64,000 bases of DNA from Lewinellaceae bacterium (GCA_029976695.1 JARQTN010000263.1:1-64000); one strand, 5' to 3'. Shown: positions 8,206 to 18,893, counted from the first letter of the stretch. Numbers and translations are program-made. The notes: generated by a model from the sequence alone, not told the origin.

Positions 8206-9552
8206 TCAGGAAAGTGCCATCAGTTCCTCATGCAGCGCATCGATTTTGACATCGGAGATGCCTGATATCCCCTTCACATATTCAAGCAGGAAGGCATCCT
8301 GCCTGTCTCCTTGCCTTTTAGCCAAATCATAGGGGATCTCTTCCTTGAAAGTGACCAGGGAATACTTTGAATGGTAGTCGGGATACCGCTTTTCAAGCTC
8401 CATTTCAATCTTGCGCTTGAGGATGAAATTTTCATCGTCTACATGGTCACGCATTTCATAGTAATTGGCAAGTGCCAGGTCGGCAATGGCATCGGCCTGT
8501 GGTTTACGCCTGTTTTCAAAAGAATGGCAGATTTGTTCCCAATCACCGGGATATTTGTCAATATCCTTGTCTAACTCCACAATGTCTTCAAGCGCACAAT
8601 TCATGCCCTGGCCATAGAACGGGACAACAGCATGGGCTGCATCCCCCAGCAACAATGCATTTCCGTAGGCAGACCAGGGGAAACACCTGATTGTCCCCAG
8701 GGTAGGGGTCGGGTGTTCAAAGAATTCTCCGGCAAGGTTTGGCATCAATGCACAGGCATCAGGAAATTGTGCCTTGAAAAATGCCTCCACTTCTTCACTT
8801 GTATTCAGAACACTGAAACTCGTATGTCCGTCAAAGGAGAGAAACAGGGTGACGGTAAAACTGCCATCCAGATTGGGCAGGGCAATCAGCATAAATTCCT
8901 GCCGGGGCCAGATGTGCAGGGCATTTTTATCCAGTTGCCATTCACCGGAAGGGCCTGCAGGTATCGTCAGTTCCTTGTAGCCGTGGGACAGGAACTCCTG
9001 TTTGTATTCAAAACTCAACTGGGTGCTGCTGCCCATCATGCTCTTCCGCACTGCTGACCCCGCGCCATCCGTGCCAAAGAGCATATCCCCTGAGGCGATG
9101 GCATCTTCGCCTGTTTCCCGGTTGAGAAAGAAGATTTCCTTTTCCTTGAGTGCGACACCGGTACATTGATGCCTGAAAAATGTCCTGATGTTCGGGTAGG
9201 TATCTGCTTTGTCCAGCAGGATCTTATTCAGCCCCGGCCGGGAAATGGAATTGATAAAATCCTGTTCCCGACCACTGTATCTTGACAGCCAGGTTTCACC
9301 GTTTTGTGCATGGATCATTCTTCCATACATCGGGATCATCAGTGGCTGGACGACATCCCTCAGGCCGACCATGTCAAGTGCATGCAGCCCCCTGTCACTC
9401 AGGGCGAGGTTGATGGAACGACCTGCATCCAGCACCTGCTTGCGCAGGTCAGGCCTGCGTTCATACAATTCAACTTCATATCCTTTTTGTGCTAAACGGA
9501 TTGCGAGCATTGTGCCACACAATCCGGCACCCGTAATGATCATTTTTTCCAT
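8206..9552 (-). CDS. kmo: Kynurenine 3-monooxygenase
   Basis: FAD-dependent aromatic hydroxylase converting L-kynurenine to 3-hydroxykynurenine with NADPH and O2. The dinucleotide-binding motif ITGAGLCG opens the protein and the second FAD motif GDAAHAVVPFYGQGMNCALED is intact. The segment RYPDYHSKYSLVTFKEEIPYDLA near the C-terminus is characteristic of KMO. The ATG at 9552 (MEKMIITGAG) is chosen by homology; ATGs at 9564 and 9543 are alternatives. It faces the kynurenine block from the opposite strand, with the OmpA-like gene between, and supplies the hydroxylated substrate needed for the aminomuconate branch. Confidence 0.95.
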   Translation of the reverse strand: MEKMIITGAGLCGTMLAIRLAQKGYEVELYERRPDLRKQVLDAGRSINLALSDRGLHALDMVGLRDVVQPLMIPMYGRMIHAQNGETWLSRYSGREQDFINSISRPGLNKILLDKADTYPNIRTFFRHQCTGVALKEKEIFFLNRETGEDAIASGDMLFGTDGAGSAVRKSMMGSSTQLSFEYKQEFLSHGYKELTIPAGPSGEWQLDKNALHIWPRQEFMLIALPNLDGSFTVTLFLSFDGHTSFSVLNTSEEVEAFFKAQFPDACALMPNLAGEFFEHPTPTLGTIRCFPWSAYGNALLLGDAAHAVVPFYGQGMNCALEDIVELDKDIDKYPGDWEQICHSFENRRKPQADAIADLALANYYEMRDHVDDENFILKRKIEMELEKRYPDYHSKYSLVTFKEEIPYDLAKRQGDRQDAFLLEYVKGISGISDVKIDALHEELMALS

Positions 9553-9682
9553 GATGCAATTCAATAATGAGTCGTAAAAAACACTTGTTCCCGGAATTCG
9601 TTTACCTGTATTGACTGAATCAGCTGGATTTTTTTAATAAATGGCCGTCAATACCCCGGAAGGTGATCTGTGTGATTCCTTA

Positions 9683-9690
9683 CAAAGTTA
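9683..9690 (-). promoter_or_regulatory. Candidate -7 element for kmo
   Basis: On the - strand this reads TAACTTTG, an exact match to TAnnTTTG, about 130 bases upstream of the kmo start. No clear -33 TTTG was found at the right distance, so the assignment is tentative and would imply a long 5' leader. Confidence 0.35.
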
Positions 9691-9804
9691 CACAGAAAGA
9701 TGTATTGGTTGTAAAGTTCATTTATACCTGCAACTACCGTTTTGTTCGTGTCGGCAGCCCCTTTGTGCCCGTGAAATCTGCCGTGATGATAGCAGTCAGA
9801 AGGA

Positions 9805-9854
9805 TTTGTTTTGTTAACCCTGTACAATTTTTGTACATTAATGGATGTTAACCC
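9805..9854 (+). promoter_or_regulatory. Promoter overlapped by TGTACAA palindrome and GTTAACCC direct repeats
   Basis: In the 358-base divergent gap between kmo and the cytochrome gene, TTTG (9805-9808) is followed after 17 bases by AATTTTTG (9826-9833), a near-consensus -33/-7 pair. The perfect inverted repeat TGTACAA-TTT-TTGTACA (9821-9837) lies on the -7 element. GTTAACCC occurs on both sides in the same orientation at 9813-9820 and 9847-9854. This looks like a repressor-controlled promoter for the diheme cytochrome gene, possibly acting on kmo too. The rest of the gap holds no recognisable gene. Confidence 0.5.
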
Positions 9855-9910
9855 CGGCCAGATTTACACCCAAATCTTCCGGACATTGTAGTATCTAACT
9901 CCGTTAAATC

Positions 9911-10882
9911 ATGAAGCGATTGCTTAAAATTGCAGGTATTGTCATAAGTGTCCTCTTCCTCATTTTCCTTTTGTTTGTCGGATACATGAACTGGGGCCCG
10001 TTCCCAACCTATGAAAACAAAGCTCCTGAAATCACGTATACATTTGATTCGCTTGAAGTTGAGGAAGGTGCAAGGATTGCCACCATGGCCTGTGCAGGAT
10101 GTCATTTGAGCAGCGACGGGAAGTTCGGGGGCATGTACATGAAGGACAATGATTCTTTTGGAAAGATCTATGCCCCGAATATTACCAAACACCCCACGAA
10201 AGGAAAGCTGGCCCAGTATTCTGATGGGGAGCTTGTCTATTTGTTTCGCACCGGGATCATGAAAAATGGCCAGTATGCACCGCCATGGATGCCCAAATAC
10301 CCGCATATGTCTGACAAGGACATCAAAAGACTGGTTGCATTTCTCAGGTCGGACCATCCGTTTGTTCAACCATCAGAGAATACCACGCCGCCCATTGAAT
10401 ATAACTTCATGGCGAAGGCGCTGGTGAAGATGAAAGTATTCAGCCCGCTGGAATACCCCGCGAAGAAGATTCCTCATCCGGATCTCAACAATGAAGTTGA
10501 ACTGGGTAAATACCTTTCCACAGCAGTTTATGATTGCTATGGATGCCATAGTCCAGACTTCAAGACTGTTGATGTCATGCAACCCGAGAAAACACCCGGA
10601 TACTTCAGTGGCGGAAATCCGTTCCTCGATGATGAAGGGAATCCGATCCTGACCCCCAACCTCACATTTGACGAGAAGACCGGGATCGGGACCTGGACAA
10701 AGGAACAATTTGTGAAAAATGTCAAATACGGGATCAAACCTGATGGTTCAGGATCAAACAGGTATCCGATGCCGCCTTTTTCTCTATTGTCGGATAAGGA
10801 AGCAGGTGCGATTTATGAATACCTGAAAACGATTCCAAAGATCGAAAATGAGGTCAACAGGAATATTCAGGCAGAGATGTGA
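9911..10882 (+). CDS. Membrane-anchored diheme cytochrome c
   Basis: A 323-residue protein with one N-terminal hydrophobic helix (residues about 5-26, an anchor or uncleaved signal) followed by two cytochrome c domains. The heme sites are CAGCH near residue 60 and CYGCH near residue 215; Met residues in PWMPKYPHM and YPMPPF segments could be axial ligands. Such two-domain c-type cytochromes pass electrons to terminal oxidases or from periplasmic dehydrogenases. No dehydrogenase or oxidase gene adjoins it, so the partner is unknown. Its promoter carries a palindromic operator-like site. Confidence 0.88.
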   Translation: MKRLLKIAGIVISVLFLIFLLFVGYMNWGPFPTYENKAPEITYTFDSLEVEEGARIATMACAGCHLSSDGKFGGMYMKDNDSFGKIYAPNITKHPTKGKLAQYSDGELVYLFRTGIMKNGQYAPPWMPKYPHMSDKDIKRLVAFLRSDHPFVQPSENTTPPIEYNFMAKALVKMKVFSPLEYPAKKIPHPDLNNEVELGKYLSTAVYDCYGCHSPDFKTVDVMQPEKTPGYFSGGNPFLDDEGNPILTPNLTFDEKTGIGTWTKEQFVKNVKYGIKPDGSGSNRYPMPPFSLLSDKEAGAIYEYLKTIPKIENEVNRNIQAEM

Positions 10883-10955
10883 TCCTCATGCGGATCTTGA
10901 ATCCCGGTTTTAGCGGCTATTTATCTTCCGTTGTGACCTGAAGTGCAGCGGGGAG

Positions 10956-12593
10956 CTATTCATCCATTTTGTGCGCCATCAGCCCAATGTAAAAATTGTG
11001 ATCGATTGAGATTGAATCGATCTTGCTGCCATATTCCATTTTTTGCCATCCTTTGGATGGTGAAAGCCATTGTTCCCGGCCATTTACTTTTACCCGGATG
11101 TCCATGTCAAATGATTTGATGGTGTTGCTCCACCTGTACCAAAGGATATCTTCGAGGATCCGGTATTCAAGCACAGGGATGCGTGTATCTCGCAGATATT
11201 GGTCAAAAAAAGGTCCAAGGTCCTTCTGCAACGTTTTCTCCATATCGGATTCCACCTGTTCAGTGGTCACCGTCTGGTGATAAAATTCTCGATTCAATCC
11301 GCGCAGCATTTTTCGCCAGAGACTGTCGTCATCTATCCAGTGCCTGAGGGTGTGGAGCATGTTCGCCCCTTTTACATACATATCCCCGGAACCGCTCTGG
11401 TTGACACCATAGGGGCCGATGATCGGCTTGTCATTCCTGATGCGCCACCGTTTCCCGATGTTGTAGGCATCTCCTGCTTCTTTGCCGTAATGATATTCCA
11501 GGTAGAGGGCTTCGGAATATGCCGTAAACCCCTCATGGATCCACATGTCTGCAATATCCCGGTAGGTGATGCTATTGGCAAACCACTCATGCCCGGATTC
11601 GTGGATGATGATGAAGTCGAATTTCAGCCCCCAACCAGAGTCGCTCCTGTCCTGTCCCAGGTATCCGTTTTGGTACCCATTGCCATACGTAACTGAACTC
11701 TGGTGCTCCATACCCAGGTAGGGGACCTCGACGAGCTTGAACCCGTCCTCATAAAAGGGGTATGGGCCAAACCAGTACTCGAATGCTTCCAGCATCATCG
11801 GAACCTGCCTGAACTGTTCCTTTGCTTTTTCGAGATTTTCTTCGAGTACATAGTAATCACAGGACAAAGGCCCTGCCTCTCCCTCGTACACCTGCCCGAA
11901 ATGTGCATATTTCCCAATGTTTACGTTTACACCATAATTGTTGATCGGATTCCGGACGACCCAGTGGTACGTCATTGTACCGGGTTTTCTCACTTCTGTG
12001 GACCTGAGCCTGCCGTTTGATATATCCATCAAGTTGTCCGGCACAGTGACGCTGATGAGCATGCTGTCCGGTTCGTCATACATATGGTCCTTGCATGGCC
12101 ACCACATGCTTGCCCCATCGCCCTGGCATGATGTCGCAATGAAATGGTTTCCCTTGCTGTCCTTTTGCCAGGTGAATCCGCCGGACCAGGGTGGGTTTTC
12201 GCTGGCAGGCGGGTATCCCTCAAAGGACACCTTTAGTGCATACTCCTCCCCGGGCACAAGATCGGGCAATGTGACGAAATAGACATTCCCGGTTCGTTCG
12301 CTGTGGAGTCGTTCCCCATCCTGGATAAATCGAGTAGCTTGCATTGGCGGCTGGAGGTCGATTTGCATCCGGTCCTGGTTCTGGAGCACTTTATAGCGGA
12401 TCAGGTTGCTGCCACGGATGAAGCGCTTTTCCGGGTCTACTTCCAGGTCAAGGTGGTAATACATCAGGTCCCACCATGCCCGTTCCGGCGTGATGCTGCC
12501 GCGAAGCGTATCCTGTATGGTATACGGCTGCCCATTCAGGGAAATTGAAAAGATGAGAACCAGGAGGATGGGAAAGAACAGGGCTTTCTGCAT
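10956..12593 (-). CDS. Exported M1-family aminopeptidase-like metalloprotease
   Basis: About 545 residues from the chosen Met, which begins a good signal peptide (MQKALFFPILLVLIFSISLNG); an upstream Met at 12632 is less likely. The gluzincin zinc site is HESGHEWF followed 18 residues later by the Glu of WIHEGFTAYSEALY. The exopeptidase motif is GMEHQ rather than the GAMEN of classical M1 enzymes, as in other exported bacterial M1 proteins. It has no T9SS tail, so periplasmic or outer-membrane location is likely. It converges on the cytochrome gene with no clear terminator between. Confidence 0.9.
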   Translation of the reverse strand: MQKALFFPILLVLIFSISLNGQPYTIQDTLRGSITPERAWWDLMYYHLDLEVDPEKRFIRGSNLIRYKVLQNQDRMQIDLQPPMQATRFIQDGERLHSERTGNVYFVTLPDLVPGEEYALKVSFEGYPPASENPPWSGGFTWQKDSKGNHFIATSCQGDGASMWWPCKDHMYDEPDSMLISVTVPDNLMDISNGRLRSTEVRKPGTMTYHWVVRNPINNYGVNVNIGKYAHFGQVYEGEAGPLSCDYYVLEENLEKAKEQFRQVPMMLEAFEYWFGPYPFYEDGFKLVEVPYLGMEHQSSVTYGNGYQNGYLGQDRSDSGWGLKFDFIIIHESGHEWFANSITYRDIADMWIHEGFTAYSEALYLEYHYGKEAGDAYNIGKRWRIRNDKPIIGPYGVNQSGSGDMYVKGANMLHTLRHWIDDDSLWRKMLRGLNREFYHQTVTTEQVESDMEKTLQKDLGPFFDQYLRDTRIPVLEYRILEDILWYRWSNTIKSFDMDIRVKVNGREQWLSPSKGWQKMEYGSKIDSISIDHNFYIGLMAHKMDE

Positions 12594-12704
12594 GACGCTG
12601 GGTTTAATGAAGAAAAAGAGGTGCTGGACCATCTATATACTGCCTGCCAGGCGGGACGGGACAAATGTATTTCTTTTTCATTTGAGCAGGTAAAGCGCAC
12701 GGAT

Positions 12705-14654
12705 TCATTCCCTGATGATCTTGGCCTGGATCAGGGTTACTTCCTCGTTCAGCCATGGTTCTTCGAATACTTTTTTCCAGAAGGGATCCTGGAAGGAGAG
12801 GATGAGTCCGCCTTTCGGCCCCTCGGCGGCTGCGCGGAGGCTTTGCTTGATGAAATCATGGTCATTGAGTCCGTAGGCGATGCAGATCTGGAGGAACCTG
12901 ACGTATGCTTCCGGTTTGTGCGCGGCAATTTCGTTCAGCCTGTCCCGGCAGGAATTTGCCTTTTCCAGGTTTCCGATAATGCCCCACAACAAGCCCCGGA
13001 CAGCCACAAATTCCATGAAAGTTGGATCTGTTTGAGGAATATTGGTCCTTGCGACCTCGAGTGCTTTTTCATATTCCCCCTGGTAGATGAAAAACCAGGC
13101 CAGCTGGATGATGAGGTTCCTGGCATCCGGAAATAGGTCCCGGGTGTGCTCCAACTGGGCAAATGCTTCTTTCACCTGCCGGTTTGCCATGTAGGCCTCC
13201 GCAAGGTATGCATTTGGAATGAGCGATACAGGGTCGATCACGACGGCTTCCTCAAGGATCTCGACAGCTTCAATATGCCTGCCGGTCGCACGCAGGAACA
13301 GGCTGTAGGTATAAGTAAATGTCCCGCTTTGCCTGTTGATGGCCTTTGCCCTGTTAAAATATTCCTCTGCCGTGACCAGGTCCCATTCGTAAAAAATGGA
13401 AACCAGTCCCCGGGCGCAGTGGGCTTCAACGAGGTTTGGGTTGATGGAAATCGCCTTTTCCGCATTTTCCCTGGCTGGGGGAAATGCCTTCTCGCCATCC
13501 ATATGTGCAGCCCCCCCAAGGAAGGAATAGCAAAACGACTTGAATGCGTAGGCCTCTGCAAACCCGGGATCTTTCCTGATGGCTGCGTCCAGGTGCTGGA
13601 TGGCTTTTTTTGTGTTTTCAGCATCGTACTTGTTCCAGTGGAAAATACCCTTCAGGTAGTCCTGGTACGCCCGGATGTTTGTTGTCGGATCGTGATGGAC
13701 AATCTGGGTTTCAGATTCCAGCCCGAGTGCCTTCCGAAGCTGATTTTTGATATTATGCGCAATTTCGTCCTGCACCTCGAAAATATTGTCCAGTTTGTGG
13801 TCGTAGGTTTCCGAAAGCAGGTGATACCCTTCACTGGCACGGATCAGCTGGGCAGTAATCCGAACCCTGTTGCCCGCTTTCCGGACACTCCCTTCAAGTA
13901 CGTACTCAACATTGAGTGCTTTCCCGATTTCCCTGATATCTACCGTGGAACCCTTATAGGCAAACGACGATGTACGTGCTGTGACACGCAGGGCGTTTTC
14001 CTTGCTCAGGGTATTCAGGATTTCTTCTGAAATGCCGTCACTGAAATATTCATTCTCGGGCTCTGCACTCATGTTGACAAAAGGAAGTACAGCGATGCTT
14101 TTTTGCGATCTTTCACCTTTGCCATGAAGCTCCTTTGCATCCGGGACGTTGATCGCATCGTCTACAAGCGCATACAGGCGGATCGGCCGGCGGATATTTT
14201 TCAATTTAAATACACCCAGGCTTTTACAATTAAATTCAGGCTGGTTTCGCAGGTCTTCATAGACCCGGTCAGAAAACATGACCGCCCCGGGTATGCAAAA
14301 GGTTTCGATCCTGGAAGCGATATTGACAGTCTCACCGTAGATCTGGTTTCCTTCAAGGGTTACGTCACCGACGTGGATCCCGATCCGGACCTCTATACCT
14401 TCGATCGAATGGATGGTCTTCTGGATCAGGTAGGCACACTGGGTGGCTTCCACATTCGAATCAAACATGACCAGGGCGCCATCACCGTAAAACTGGATCA
14501 CCTCGCCGTCATATTTCGGGGAAAGGTGCGTGATGACACGCTCAACTTCCTTGCGCAGTTTGATCGCCTGCTGCTCATCCCTGTTCATCATCTGGGAATA
14601 TCCCACGATGTCGGTGAACATGATGGTGGCAAGCTGTCGGGAGGTTTTGCTCAT
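12705..14654 (-). CDS. Class III nucleotide cyclase-like protein with TolB-like and TPR domains
   Basis: A 649-residue cytoplasmic protein with three parts. Residues ~5-170 form a class III adenylate/guanylate cyclase homology domain (IMFTDIVGYS with a metal Asp; FYGDGALVMFDS with the second). Residues ~190-320 resemble the TolB/FlgO-like module that often follows such cyclases (SIAVLPFVNMSAEPENEYFSDGISEEI). The remainder, ~330-640, holds TPR repeats. Both metal aspartates are present, so activity is possible, but nucleotide product and trigger are unknown. No cyclic-nucleotide-binding regulator lies nearby. Confidence 0.87.
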   Translation of the reverse strand: MSKTSRQLATIMFTDIVGYSQMMNRDEQQAIKLRKEVERVITHLSPKYDGEVIQFYGDGALVMFDSNVEATQCAYLIQKTIHSIEGIEVRIGIHVGDVTLEGNQIYGETVNIASRIETFCIPGAVMFSDRVYEDLRNQPEFNCKSLGVFKLKNIRRPIRLYALVDDAINVPDAKELHGKGERSQKSIAVLPFVNMSAEPENEYFSDGISEEILNTLSKENALRVTARTSSFAYKGSTVDIREIGKALNVEYVLEGSVRKAGNRVRITAQLIRASEGYHLLSETYDHKLDNIFEVQDEIAHNIKNQLRKALGLESETQIVHHDPTTNIRAYQDYLKGIFHWNKYDAENTKKAIQHLDAAIRKDPGFAEAYAFKSFCYSFLGGAAHMDGEKAFPPARENAEKAISINPNLVEAHCARGLVSIFYEWDLVTAEEYFNRAKAINRQSGTFTYTYSLFLRATGRHIEAVEILEEAVVIDPVSLIPNAYLAEAYMANRQVKEAFAQLEHTRDLFPDARNLIIQLAWFFIYQGEYEKALEVARTNIPQTDPTFMEFVAVRGLLWGIIGNLEKANSCRDRLNEIAAHKPEAYVRFLQICIAYGLNDHDFIKQSLRAAAEGPKGGLILSFQDPFWKKVFEEPWLNEEVTLIQAKIIRE

Positions 14655-14770
14655 TCTGGTATCTTAACCTTGTGAAGATAGGGGTTTTCATCGTCAACTT
14701 TCCCGGATATTTTCGCGAGATGCCGAAACCGCCCGGCCGGAAGGGGCGAAGGGATGGTTCCATCGTCAGA

Positions 14771-17136
<2,366 letters not shown>

Positions 17137-17163
17137 TTAGATAAAAGATTTTGTTCAGTCAAA

Positions 17164-17197
17164 AAAAAAGCTGAAACCAGCAGGCTTCAGCTTTTTT
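17164..17197 (-). terminator. Intrinsic terminator in the metYX leader (attenuator stem 3:4)
   Basis: On the - strand, AAAAAAGCTGAAGCC and GGTTTCAGCTTTTTT form a strong hairpin around a 4-base loop, followed by a T-run. It lies after the stop codon of the leader frame (17220) and 40 bases before the metY ATG, so it can only act as a premature terminator. The G/C core pairs 17170-17175 with 17186-17191. The symmetric A/T flanks also give a usable U-tract on the + strand, but no + strand gene ends here. Confidence 0.85.
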
Positions 17198-17219
17198 GAG
17201 ATCTATTTTATTGAATTCT

Positions 17220-17357
17220 TTATTCCATAAGCTGCAGCCCCATGCTCATTTCCATACAACAACACATACAACAACACGCTATTTGCCCGACTGCAGAGTA
17301 GGCACTGCTGTACACAGGTTCTTGATTGGTCCGGAGATGGAGTTGGATTGATTGCAT
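17220..17357 (-). CDS. Cys/Met-rich leader peptide of metYX (45 aa)
   Basis: An ATG at 17357 opens a 45-codon frame ending TAA at 17220. Its last 18 residues are CCCMCCCMEMSMGLQLME: six Cys (all TGT) and five Met codons. The upstream 27 residues are unremarkable. The frame overlaps RNA segments that can pair alternately with each other and with the downstream terminator, the hallmark of a ribosome-stalling attenuator. A promoter with -33 TTTG and -7 TACTTTTA lies about 18 bases upstream of the ATG. No independent function of the peptide is implied. Confidence 0.78.
   Translation of the reverse strand: MQSIQLHLRTNQEPVYSSAYSAVGQIACCCMCCCMEMSMGLQLME
17229..17296 (-). promoter_or_regulatory. Attenuator pairing segments 1 and 2 of the metYX leader
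   Basis: On the - strand, segment 1 CTGCAGTC (17289-17296) can pair with GGCTGCAG (17232-17239), enclosing the Cys/Met codons. The overlapping segment 2 GGCTGCAGCTT (17229-17239, codons 40-43 of the leader) can instead pair with AAGCTGAAGCC (17183-17193), the 5' arm of the terminator, in 10 of 11 positions. The 1:2, 2:3 and terminator pairings are mutually exclusive. Stalling on the Cys run would free segment 2 and prevent termination. Confidence 0.7.
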
Positions 17358-17374
17358 CGCAAAAGTTTAATGAT

Positions 17375-17407
17375 TAAAAGTATTCATTGAGCGTCCATAA
17401 AGTCAAA
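17375..17407 (-). promoter_or_regulatory. Promoter of the metYX leader transcript
   Basis: On the - strand, TTTG (17404-17407) and TACTTTTA (17375-17382) are separated by 21 bases and match the Bacteroidota -33/-7 consensus in 11 of 12 defined positions or nearly so. Transcription would begin about 10 bases before the leader ATG. Confidence 0.65.
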
Positions 17408-17474
17408 TCCATTCGTGTTAAAGATACGTTAAGAAATACATGGATAAACCATAGGCTTAAATTCTGGCTTCTGG

Positions 17475-17482
17475 TATCTTTG
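17475..17482 (+). promoter_or_regulatory. -7 element for the coiled-coil gene
   Basis: TATCTTTG matches TAnnTTTG exactly and ends 26 bases before the ATG at 17509. No convincing -33 element was found. Confidence 0.4.
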
Positions 17483-17508
17483 CCCTGGTTCCCGTCCAAT
17501 GACATATC

Positions 17509-18048
17509 ATGCAACAGGTAATCGATACGATAATCAGGCAGTTGAATCCGGTGATGATTCGCGCTGAAAGTGATAAGATCCGTGATATCCAACTTGATGT
17601 GAGGGATATCAAGGGATCTGTCGCTGCATTGAAGGACCAGTTGAATGTCTGGGAAAAGCTCAATCCTTTCTCTCATTCAGAAGAAAAGAAAGAACTGAAG
17701 TACCTCAGGGACGAGTTAAAATTCTATAAGAATGAGCTGAAGATCATCAAGGATGGCTTGCGAGCCGAGATCCGTTCGATCATAGAAGCCTCGCCTCCCT
17801 TGCGCATGAAAGCCACAGTTTCAGAGATGGAAGATGCGATGGATCGATTGCAATCCAGGCTGAAAAGGGGCGGAAACAAGAACGCTTCACATCTGAACAA
17901 ATATGCCGAGATCCGGTCAATGCGTGACAATATCCGGGAACTGGATATTCTGATTCAAAACCAGTTCGGTTTTGAAAAAGGGCTCTTTCGTGAGCATGAA
18001 ATGGTCGAAGCAGTATTGCAGGAAGTACTGAACAGCCGAATGTCCTGA
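17509..18048 (+). CDS. Uncharacterised coiled-coil protein
   Basis: A 179-residue charged protein without signal peptide or membrane segment. Residues ~20-125 are rich in heptad-like Leu/Ile with Lys/Glu/Asp (for example KYLRDELKFYKNELKIIKDGLRAEI in pieces), predicting a long coiled coil. No enzyme motif is visible and I do not recognise the family. It is transcribed away from metYX and converges on the AMP nucleosidase gene, so its neighbours give no functional hint. Codon use looks like that of the surroundings. Confidence 0.75.
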   Translation: MQQVIDTIIRQLNPVMIRAESDKIRDIQLDVRDIKGSVAALKDQLNVWEKLNPFSHSEEKKELKYLRDELKFYKNELKIIKDGLRAEIRSIIEASPPLRMKATVSEMEDAMDRLQSRLKRGGNKNASHLNKYAEIRSMRDNIRELDILIQNQFGFEKGLFREHEMVEAVLQEVLNSRMS

Positions 18049-18119
18049 ATATCCGGTTCTGTACTTTTTGCTAAATCGACTCTGGATACATGGCCCTGCA
18101 ACATGGTGGACAGGATCCC

Positions 18120-18893
18120 CTAAAAACGCAAGTGACGGACTGTAAGGCCATTGTTGATCAGCTGTTTCAGGGATTCAATCCCGATATTGACGTGGAGGTC
18201 GACAAACTCATTTGTGACGATCTTGTCGCTTTCAATCGTTTTTACGCCTTCAGGGATCATGGGCATGTCACTGACCAGCAGGAGCGCCCCTGTCGGGATC
18301 TTGTTTGAAAACCCGGTCGTAAATAGAGTAGCTGTCTCCATATCGACGGCAAGGCACCTGATCCGCTTCAGGTATTTCTTGAATTTTGTGTCATATTCCC
18401 AAACCCGCCGATTGGTTGTATACACTGTTCCTGTCCAGTAATCTTTGGCATGCTCGCGAATTGTCGTGGAAATTGCTTTCTGCAGGGAAAATGAGGGCAG
18501 TGCCGGGACCTCGCGCGGCATGTAGTCACTGGATGTCCCTTCCCCGCGGATCGCGGCAATGGGCAGGATGAGATCACCCACTTTGTTTTTTTTGCGTTTC
18601 AAACCACCACATTTTCCAAGAAAAAGGGTCGCCTTGGGCATGACAGCAGTCAGGAGGTCCATGATCGTAGCGGCATTTGCAGAACCCATGCCAAAGTTGA
18701 TGATCGTAATATCATTTGCGGTGCATGACTGCATCGATAGCCCCAGCCCATGGATTTCTGCGTCATACTTCTCGGCGAACTTCAACACGTAATTGCTGAA
18801 ATTGGTCAGGATGATGTATTTGCTGAATTTATCAATGGGCATACCTGTATAACGTGGCAGCCAGTTTTTTACGATTTCTGATTTCGTCTTCAT
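18120..18893 (-). CDS. amn: AMP nucleosidase
   Basis: A nucleoside-phosphorylase-fold enzyme of 257 residues that hydrolyses AMP to adenine and ribose 5-phosphate, adjusting adenylate pools. It matches the short form found in Bacteroidota, which lacks the N-terminal regulatory domain of the ~480-residue enterobacterial Amn. Diagnostic segments are INFGMGSANAATIMDLL, LFLGKCGGLK and AVDMETATLFTTGF with the purine-contact Glu. A related phosphorylase activity cannot be ruled out by motifs alone, but overall sequence fits AMP nucleosidase. Confidence 0.9.
   Translation of the reverse strand: MKTKSEIVKNWLPRYTGMPIDKFSKYIILTNFSNYVLKFAEKYDAEIHGLGLSMQSCTANDITIINFGMGSANAATIMDLLTAVMPKATLFLGKCGGLKRKKNKVGDLILPIAAIRGEGTSSDYMPREVPALPSFSLQKAISTTIREHAKDYWTGTVYTTNRRVWEYDTKFKKYLKRIRCLAVDMETATLFTTGFSNKIPTGALLLVSDMPMIPEGVKTIESDKIVTNEFVDLHVNIGIESLKQLINNGLTVRHLRF

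Noticed and set aside
13146-14030. 294-codon frame antisense to the cyclase-TPR gene
   Set aside because: The opposite strand has clear domain motifs throughout; this frame has none.
14735-14756. GC-rich inverted sequence downstream of metX
   Set aside because: The arms are short and imperfect and the following bases are not a U-tract on the - strand.
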